12,316 nt of DNA from CAZRUA01 sp964603125. GTDB lineage: Bacteria; Bacteroidota; Bacteroidia; B-17B0; Aurantibacillaceae. The notes beneath the pieces are model-generated. The model did not search any database and was not told where the DNA came from. It saw only the letters and a list, made by a program, of their open reading frames with translations. Position numbers and translations under genes: made by a program. The number at the start of each line of letters is the position of its first letter. Within the stretch, counting starts at the first letter, position 1. Positions 6,547-12,316 of this stretch are shown here, piece after piece. The stretch is from positions 1 to 12,316 of the forward strand of contig CAZRUA010000107.1 of assembly GCA_964603125.1 (NCBI GenBank). Direction: 5' to 3'.

Positions 6547-8121
6547 ATGCATAAAAAATTATTAATTGGCTTATTAGTATTGTCAGGACTGGTTTTTGCT
6601 CAAAAAAAGGCAAAGGCTCAAACAAAAGGAAAACCAGCAGTAGAAACTGGAGGTTATAATTTAAGCTTTACAGTTAAAGATTTAAAGGATTCTGCTTGTT
6701 ATTTAACTAAGTATATGTGGGATAAAACATCTCCAAATATTATTGTTGATACGGCAAAATTGGATAAAAAGGGAACAGTTGTTTTCTCAGGAAAGAAAAA
6801 ATTAGAGAAAGGGATTTACTCTTTAATTGCTGCAAAACGATTAATTATTTTGTTTGATGTGATTGTTGGTGATAACCAAAGTTTCTCAATTGCTACAGAT
6901 ACTATTGATTACTATAAACATATGAAAATCACTGGTTCTCCTGAAAACGAGGACTTTTTGAATTTCGTAATTTTTATGAGCTCAAAAAATAAAGAGCGTA
7001 TGGATTATGAAAAGGAAGTAATGGCTAAGAAAACTGCTGATAGTACTAAATTAATTACTGAAAAAAATACTGAAATTTTTAAGTTGATTAAAGCTTACCA
7101 AAAAGATTACTTAAAAAAGAATCCAAGCAATTATATGGCAACGATTATTCGCCTGCAAATGGATTTGGATATGAGCGATGTTGAAATTCCAAAGGCATCT
7201 AATAATCGACCCGATAGTGTTTGGCAATATAACTATTACAAAAACCATTATTGGGATGGAATTGATTTAACGGATTTAGGCGTTTTAAATACCAATAAAT
7301 TGTATTACGATAAACTGAAGAAGTATATTGAAAAGGTAGTACTGCAGCACCCTGATACTTTGATTAAAGAGTGCGATCGTTTAATTGAAAAAGTTAAGCC
7401 AAACAAAGAAATGTATAAGTACATGGTTTACTTTTTAACTTATACAATGGAGAGCTCTAAAATAATGGGAATGGATGCGGTTTTTGTTCATATAGCTAAG
7501 AAGTATTACTGCGATAACAATACGGCATTTTGGTTAGATAAAAAGACCTTAGATAAAATTTGTGACAGAGCAACAATTCTGTATCCTTTATTGTTAAATA
7601 ATAAAATTACGGATTGTCGTATGATGGATACCACAGGTACCAAAACAGCTCAGAAATTAGGTATTGATACGATAACAGATAGCAAACGTTTAACAGATGT
7701 TTACTTAAAAAACCGCGATATGTTAGATAAGTTACAAATTAACTTATACAGCATTAAGGCAGATTACACAATTTTAGTTTTCTGGGATGTTGATTGTGGT
7801 CACTGTAAAAAGGAAATTCCAGTTTTATTAGAATCTTATCATAAACTAAAGAAAGAAGGTTACGATATACAAGTAATGGCGGTTTATACAAAGGATGAAT
7901 ACAATAAATGGAGACAATTTATTAAAGAGCAAAAGTTAGATTGGATTAACGTAGCAGATGGCATTCACTTAAATAATATCACCAAGACCTATGATATTTT
8001 CAGTACTCCAGTTATTTACATGTTAAATAAAGACAAAGTAATTAAAGCTAAGCGAATAGGAGCGGACCAAGTTGAGGATGTGATTAAGATTATGAAGCGC
8101 GAAATGGAAATGAAGAAGTAA
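6547..8121 (+). CDS. Exported TlpA-like thioredoxin-fold protein
   Basis: This 524-residue protein has an N-terminal signal peptide (KKLLIGLLVLSGLVFAQ, cleavage near 18) without a lipobox Cys. It has a β-rich N-terminal part (~35-130, like the DUF4369-type domains fused to Bacteroidota thioredoxins), a helical middle (~135-350, like DUF5106), and a C-terminal thioredoxin domain (~375-520). That domain has the redox pair C417-G-H-C420 in FWDVDCGHCKKEIP and the cis-proline in STPVIY (486-491). It probably acts in the periplasm as a thiol oxidoreductase. CGHC resembles the active site of disulfide isomerases more than reducing thioredoxin (CGPC). A strong terminator follows the stop. The domain names for the N-terminal parts are from memory of the family layout and are less sure than the thioredoxin call. 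Confidence 0.88.
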   Translation: MHKKLLIGLLVLSGLVFAQKKAKAQTKGKPAVETGGYNLSFTVKDLKDSACYLTKYMWDKTSPNIIVDTAKLDKKGTVVFSGKKKLEKGIYSLIAAKRLIILFDVIVGDNQSFSIATDTIDYYKHMKITGSPENEDFLNFVIFMSSKNKERMDYEKEVMAKKTADSTKLITEKNTEIFKLIKAYQKDYLKKNPSNYMATIIRLQMDLDMSDVEIPKASNNRPDSVWQYNYYKNHYWDGIDLTDLGVLNTNKLYYDKLKKYIEKVVLQHPDTLIKECDRLIEKVKPNKEMYKYMVYFLTYTMESSKIMGMDAVFVHIAKKYYCDNNTAFWLDKKTLDKICDRATILYPLLLNNKITDCRMMDTTGTKTAQKLGIDTITDSKRLTDVYLKNRDMLDKLQINLYSIKADYTILVFWDVDCGHCKKEIPVLLESYHKLKKEGYDIQVMAVYTKDEYNKWRQFIKEQKLDWINVADGIHLNNITKTYDIFSTPVIYMLNKDKVIKAKRIGADQVEDVIKIMKREMEMKK

Positions 8122-8134
8122 AGTATTCTAAATA

Positions 8135-8182
8135 AAAAAGAAAATCCCCATCAAGTTAATAGTTGATGGGGATTTTCTTTTT
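8135..8182. terminator. Two-way hairpin terminator between the TlpA-like and β-barrel genes
   Basis: A perfect 20-bp inverted repeat (arms 8135-8154 and 8163-8182) encloses the 8-base loop GTTAATAG. The core is TCCCCATCAA/TTGATGGGGA, with an A-tract on the left arm and a T-tract on the right, so it works for both convergent genes. Confidence 0.93.
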
Positions 8183-8207
8183 ATAAGTTAAACAGGTGTT
8201 TATGAAA

Positions 8208-9917
8208 CTAAAACGAATATGCTAAGTTTAATGTCCCAGTAAATTCTCCGAAGGATTGTGAGGAAGCCAAGGTTTTGAATTTGCGCGTATATACGGCACT
8301 TAAGCTTAGGCTTGGTTTACCAAGTTTTTTGTTTTTAACTTTTGGATTAAAATTGAAACTTGCTCTACTGTTCAAAACAGAACTGCTTATTTCTTTGTTT
8401 GTATATCCCCAATTGTAAGCTGTTCCAATGCTTGCTCGTAAAGTGTTTTTTAAGAAACCTTGCCCTAAAGTTAAATTTGGACCAGCAAAAACACTATTGC
8501 TTAGTAATGCTTCCGATTTATTAGCGTTTACACCCAAACTCATAGAGGTTTTAGTTTGTGTAAAATTTAAGCTATACATTAAATTACTATTATAAATTTT
8601 ATTTGGAACATTTTTGACTTGCGTGCCCGTTTTTTCTCCAGTAACCTGATAATTTCCGGTTAAAATTAAGGCTTGTTTTAGCTTTACTTTTCCAAAATTA
8701 TGACTTATCGTTCCATTTGCATTTTGGCTTAATTGATAGTAATTAAGTGTGTCTGCAGGTGTTGTAACATAAAATGGATCGCTTTGAGGGCGAACATTTG
8801 TAAAACTATTAAAGTTGGAATAACCTGCATTAAAATTCCATTTTTGATTGGGAGCATAACTAATATTTGTGCTTCCAACCCAACGTTTTGTCGTACTAAA
8901 CTTAGAATCGTCTAAGTTATTACGCTGAAAGCCTGTGTTTATACCAATATTCAATTTACCTTTAAGCAGACTGAGAGCAGGCGCAATAGTTAAATTTCTG
9001 AAGTCATTGTTAAAGTAATATGCTCCTAATGTTTTATAATCTGGATCAACATGCTCAAAGTTTAAATTTACTTTAAGAATACCAAGATTAAATCCTAAAC
9101 TAGTTTTGTAGGCATGAAAAAACTGGCTCGAACCTGTTGTCTTATAAATTAATGGTAATTTATTTTTTGTAACACTGGGCTCTTCATCACTAACCAATAA
9201 ATTTTTTGTTAAACCCGAAACGGCATACTCAGCTTCGAGTGTAACATACTTATTAAATTTTGCTTTACCTGTAAAACCAATTGCTGTATTTGCTTGAGGT
9301 ACTATTTGTGAATTTGCAGGCACATAAGGTATTGAGTATATATCATCTTTTGCTGTGAAGTAAGATACTCCTATTCCATATCCCTTTTTTTCGTATGCTA
9401 CTTTCGCACCAAAGCCCATACGTTTATAACTCATATCGGCATCACTTTCGTTTATTGCATCATAAGCAACAGCTTTTTTAAAGCGGCCATACAATGCTGA
9501 AATCTTCCAGTTTTTTGGTGTTAGTTCAAAAGCACCACCTAAAAAAACATGTCCGGCCATTGTATAGGGCGAATAATTCAAACTGGAATAACCAGCATAA
9601 CCTTTAATCCATTTGTAGGTAGGAGTAAAGTTTGTCATATTAAAAGGCTGGGTAAATTTACTTTGGTTATTGCTATAACTGTAATTAAAAGGCAAACTAA
9701 CATCCAATATTTTTGCAGTAATATTCCCATTAAAATACCAGGTAAAAGGGTCACGACGATTCGCAATCCCTTGAGCATCATAAAATAGGGCGTTGTAATT
9801 AAAACCACCACTAATAGTAAGCATATCCTTTTTACCAATCTTTTCTAGGTTTTGAGAAAAGGTAAGGTTGCTTAGTATGCTAAGCAAAATAGTATATAGG
9901 GTTGTTTTTTTTAACAT
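8208..9917 (-). CDS. Outer-membrane β-barrel protein of unknown function
   Basis: This 569-residue protein has a signal peptide (~1-21, ending LTFSQ), followed almost entirely by short alternating polar/aromatic stretches typical of transmembrane β-strands (for example KISALYGRFK, GYGIGVSYF, LTLGQGFLKNTLRASIGTAYNWGY). It ends in AYSF with a terminal Phe, as recognised by the BAM machinery. No plug or TonB box is evident, so it is not a TonB-dependent receptor. The early block around RRDPFTWYFNGNI (36-48) resembles, in my unverified recollection, a Bacteroidota barrel family found beside very large surface proteins. Its ATG overlaps the 3' end of the upstream small gene by 7 bases (ATGTTAA), so it is very likely in the same transcript as the toxin-like gene. 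Its role in display or export is inference. Confidence 0.85.
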   Translation of the reverse strand: MLKKTTLYTILLSILSNLTFSQNLEKIGKKDMLTISGGFNYNALFYDAQGIANRRDPFTWYFNGNITAKILDVSLPFNYSYSNNQSKFTQPFNMTNFTPTYKWIKGYAGYSSLNYSPYTMAGHVFLGGAFELTPKNWKISALYGRFKKAVAYDAINESDADMSYKRMGFGAKVAYEKKGYGIGVSYFTAKDDIYSIPYVPANSQIVPQANTAIGFTGKAKFNKYVTLEAEYAVSGLTKNLLVSDEEPSVTKNKLPLIYKTTGSSQFFHAYKTSLGFNLGILKVNLNFEHVDPDYKTLGAYYFNNDFRNLTIAPALSLLKGKLNIGINTGFQRNNLDDSKFSTTKRWVGSTNISYAPNQKWNFNAGYSNFNSFTNVRPQSDPFYVTTPADTLNYYQLSQNANGTISHNFGKVKLKQALILTGNYQVTGEKTGTQVKNVPNKIYNSNLMYSLNFTQTKTSMSLGVNANKSEALLSNSVFAGPNLTLGQGFLKNTLRASIGTAYNWGYTNKEISSSVLNSRASFNFNPKVKNKKLGKPSLSLSAVYTRKFKTLASSQSFGEFTGTLNLAYSF

Positions 9918-10369
9918 CTTGTATTGATAATTCCTAAATGAGTTAATTTAATAGTCATTGCATCATAATTGTTTGAGAGTGAAAGAAATTGATCTTCGAT
10001 CTCCCTTTTACTAATACCTAACCAACGACCGTTAACTTCAATATTTGATAGGGCTATCTCCTTTTCTCGTTTTAATCTATCTTGTGAAGGTATATATATA
10101 GATGTAAGAAATATGTTTTTGGAAAATAAGAGATTTTTTAAGCAAATAATTTCTTCATAATCGTTAGCCGCAAAACCAACTACAATATTGCTTTTTTGCT
10201 CAATGATTTCTTTACAAATAAGATTTAGTTTGTCCAAATTAGAATTATTTATTATACTGAAATTATTTTTCACCATGATTTGACCAATATTAATTCGATT
10301 TGTGTTTATCATACTGTCAAATACATTGTCATTTGAATCTATGCCAATTGTTATGTATACCTCATTCAT
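9911..10369 (-). CDS. Small unknown protein, candidate immunity protein
   Basis: I do not recognise this 152-residue protein. It is soluble, with no signal peptide or membrane segment, rich in Asn and Ile, and mixed α/β in appearance. Residues ~60-105 (SNIVVGFAANDY ... FLTSIYIPSQDRLKREKE) faintly recall the second half of P-loop small-molecule kinases, but no Walker A is present, so no enzyme function is claimed. It starts 5 bases after the stop of the toxin-like gene and ends inside the start of the β-barrel gene. A small cytoplasmic orphan directly after a polymorphic-toxin-like C-terminus is the classic position of a cognate immunity gene. That role is inferred from position only. Confidence 0.6.
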   Translation of the reverse strand: MNEVYITIGIDSNDNVFDSMINTNRINIGQIMVKNNFSIINNSNLDKLNLICKEIIEQKSNIVVGFAANDYEEIICLKNLLFSKNIFLTSIYIPSQDRLKREKEIALSNIEVNGRWLGISKREIEDQFLSLSNNYDAMTIKLTHLGIINTRC

Positions 10370-10374
10370 CCTCT

Positions 10375-12316
10375 CTAATTTATAGTTCTGAATGGAGTTC
10401 CAAGTTCTTCAAGCTCAACAACAAACCATTCCGTCCCGTCAGAATCAATTTTTGGTACTCCATTTTCTTTATATGCTGTTGGAATTCCAATTTGCTTAAA
10501 TAGCCCTTCATCTAAAAGGACTTCCTTTTGTATTCTTGTACATGCAGGGTTCGAAGAACAACGGTTTATTCCCCATTCAGAAATGTCATCGATATCTATT
10601 CCATTTTTCGACTTAATTTTCATTATAACTTTTACTTTCGTTCCAGAGATATTTGCACCAGAAGAAGATAAAAAATCTATTGCGACAGCTTCATCTTTTG
10701 TACATGAAACCATACCCTTTAAGGGAACATTTGCTTTCCCGGATTTAAATAGTGTGTTAAAATCAGCTAATGAATATGTGCGTCCCCTGATTACATTTGT
10801 TGTTACTAATCGATTTGTAGCTTGTAATTTGTATAGAGCGTTTTTAAGTGTTTGATAAAGTTGCAATTCGAATGTATTAAAACTTACTATATCGACAATA
10901 ATTTCATTTCCATTTCGCATTTTGTCTAAAATCACATTGCCATTTACAGTATATTTATGGATAGCCGCCAGCTCAATGTCGCTTAATGATCCTATGATTT
11001 TAGTGAATTTATTTTGGTTCTTTAGTTGATTTATAATTGCCAAGGATTCTTGCATATCAACATGCGAAGCAAGTCCAACTACGCTAGCAACTTCATCAAT
11101 CAAATTCGCTCTCTTTAACTTATAATAAAGTTTAAGTATTTGCTTTTTAGTTGCAGCTGGTAATGAATTAATTTTCCCTCCACATTGTTTAAGAGCTAAG
11201 TAAAATTCGTTTGCACTTGTTTTGCTTACTGCTTTTATTGAATTTATTGAATTTTTGCTAAATGTGCGCACATTGCGCCAAGCATTGGGCAGTGATTTTA
11301 CGGTAGAAGGTAAATCAACAACAAGTAAAATAGCGTCAACTTTATTTCTTAAGTTGATAATATCTGGGTCAGATGTAACCCACGCAGTTGTATTTAATCC
11401 TATACTTAAATAATTGGCAGCTTTGTATACATTAACAGCTAAAGTTGCATACTTTGTTCCATTCAAAAGAGGTAATGCCGCTCCATCTGTTAATGCTACG
11501 GCAACTACTTGAACTGTAATAGAAATAGTATTTGTGATGTTTTCTTGGAGGTTCGCTTTCTCTTGTTCATTGTTTAGATAATACAAATAAAGCGCAGGTA
11601 CTAATGCAGAACGTGATGGCCCAAGAGTTTTATTAATGTCTTCATCTTCACCATCATAGCTAATAAAAACTGGCTGATAAATATCAACTTGTGAATTTTC
11701 GGGAAAATCTTGTGTTATAATGTCATTCGTAACAATATAATTGTCGGGATGCAGAATATAGTCATCCGAATTACTTGGTAAATCTGAATTAGGTGGTGGT
11801 GGATTTAAGACGACGTTCGTATTATCTGAAGTGGGTCGCGGTATAAAATGTTCCACAACATCTGTTACAACTCGATATTTCAACTGAATTGTTCCATTAC
11901 TGTTCACATCAGCTTGTAATATTGAGCAATCGCCAATATCAATGAAGTTAGGAGCTACGTTTATTATTTCGTAGGAACTTTCACTGCTGTATTGAGAGGC
12001 CTTAGCTTTGTAATAATAAATAAAGTTTTTTGCAAAATAATGAAAGAGATCGTCAAGATCGTTCCCACTGGTTTTGTCAATAATGAAGTTGATGTACTTT
12101 CCGTTCGTATTACTTACTTGTATGTTTAATTTTAAACTATCATAAAATTCAGGAATAAATTGAGATGAAATAATGCCGATTAGCTTGTTAGCCTTACTTT
12201 CATCGTAATTGCCTCTTATGAATACTCTTAAAGCATGTAAACGTTCTTTAGAATTTAAAGCGTAGTAATCTGTATTGTTAAATTGATTTAGAATATCATT
12301 TAATTCACTTGTATTT
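10375..12316 (-). CDS. Large toxin-like protein with C-terminal ADP-ribosyltransferase-type domain (5' end outside window)
   Basis: The frame is open from the right edge to the TAG at 10375-10377, giving 646 visible residues with no Met in the first 136; an apparent GTG start at 11907 is therefore internal. From the edge, order is an unrecognised N-terminal region (~1-165), a Pro/Ser/Asp-rich linker (~168-190), a hydrophobic Ala/Val/Leu segment (~262-312), a Lys-rich helical region (~320-440), and a C-terminal domain (~490-646). That domain fits an ART fold: VIRGRTY (Arg510), GMVSCTKDEAVAIDF (Ser537, in place of STS) and IQKEVLLDEGLF (Gln596-x-Glu598). The modular build with a toxin domain at the very end, and a small gene immediately after, fits a polymorphic toxin. 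The target and export route are unknown. The ART assignment is by motif, unverified. Confidence 0.7.
   Translation of the reverse strand, partial: NTSELNDILNQFNNTDYYALNSKERLHALRVFIRGNYDESKANKLIGIISSQFIPEFYDSLKLNIQVSNTNGKYINFIIDKTSGNDLDDLFHYFAKNFIYYYKAKASQYSSESSYEIINVAPNFIDIGDCSILQADVNSNGTIQLKYRVVTDVVEHFIPRPTSDNTNVVLNPPPPNSDLPSNSDDYILHPDNYIVTNDIITQDFPENSQVDIYQPVFISYDGEDEDINKTLGPSRSALVPALYLYYLNNEQEKANLQENITNTISITVQVVAVALTDGAALPLLNGTKYATLAVNVYKAANYLSIGLNTTAWVTSDPDIINLRNKVDAILLVVDLPSTVKSLPNAWRNVRTFSKNSINSIKAVSKTSANEFYLALKQCGGKINSLPAATKKQILKLYYKLKRANLIDEVASVVGLASHVDMQESLAIINQLKNQNKFTKIIGSLSDIELAAIHKYTVNGNVILDKMRNGNEIIVDIVSFNTFELQLYQTLKNALYKLQATNRLVTTNVIRGRTYSLADFNTLFKSGKANVPLKGMVSCTKDEAVAIDFLSSSGANISGTKVKVIMKIKSKNGIDIDDISEWGINRCSSNPACTRIQKEVLLDEGLFKQIGIPTAYKENGVPKIDSDGTEWFVVELEELGTPFRTIN

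Noticed and set aside
8733..9838. Three short open frames (8733-8915 +, 9549-9788 +, 9635-9838 −)
   Set aside because: All are shadows inside the β-barrel gene, which has a signal peptide and barrel-like pattern throughout.
10363..10365. Alternative ATG for the small gene after the toxin, better spaced from the AGAGG at 10370-10374
   Set aside because: It is in another frame, which does not encode the 152-residue protein; the ATG at 10369 keeps the long frame.
9911..10369. Reading the small unknown gene as a nucleotide kinase or zeta-type toxin
   Set aside because: There is only a faint likeness in the second half and no Walker A glycine loop, so the enzyme claim is not supportable.
10300..11413. 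Plus-strand open frames at 10300-10503, 10583-10855 and 11222-11413
   Set aside because: They are antisense to the immunity candidate and the toxin-like gene, with no recognisable product and no promoter-like boxes.
11905..11907. GTG start for the toxin-like protein
   Set aside because: The frame stays open for 136 more codons to the window edge, so this is an internal valine codon.

Overview
The window looks like the chromosome of a low-GC member of the Bacteroidota. Pointers are the strongly AT-biased codon use, near absence of Shine-Dalgarno sequences, −7 boxes of the TAnnTTTG type in several intergenic gaps, and protein families typical of that phylum: a TlpA-like thioredoxin with a long N-terminal region, a signal-peptide-bearing β-barrel ending in Phe, and an A. 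vinosum-type ferredoxin paired with a LuxC-like reductase. The genus cannot be named from the sequence. There are no RNA genes, CRISPR arrays, insertion sequences or long repeats that I can see, and no gap without a gene exceeds about 145 bases.

Left part (1-4021), housekeeping. The 3' end of alaS is followed after one base by dapB (lysine/diaminopimelate synthesis). A strong two-way hairpin terminator separates dapB from a convergent dicluster ferredoxin. The ferredoxin is divergent from a LuxC-like acyl-CoA reductase, with the ferredoxin's −7 box in the gap. Next is an orphan ABC ATPase whose Walker A motif lies upstream of its first ATG; the frame is open over a full nucleotide-binding domain but has no ordinary start codon.

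Middle part (4023-8121). On the minus strand are a papain-like (C1) cysteine peptidase and an M15-type zinc D,D-peptidase with a peptidoglycan-binding-like tail. Both lack signal peptides and are probably co-transcribed. Then come a membrane-anchored YdcF/SanA-like DUF218 protein (minus) and, divergently, an exported TlpA-like thioredoxin (plus). A second perfect two-way terminator closes this block.

Right part (8208-12316), the most interesting region, reads right to left. A large protein runs in from outside the window. It has a hydrophobic segment, a helical linker and a C-terminal domain that I read as an ADP-ribosyltransferase (R-S-E type, with a QxE motif). Five bases after its stop is a small orphan gene that is a good candidate for the immunity protein. 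That gene overlaps by 7 bases an outer-membrane β-barrel gene. The layout suggests a polymorphic toxin, its immunity protein and an OM barrel in one transcript, which may be a surface-display or export module. The catalytic assignment and the barrel's role are inferences.
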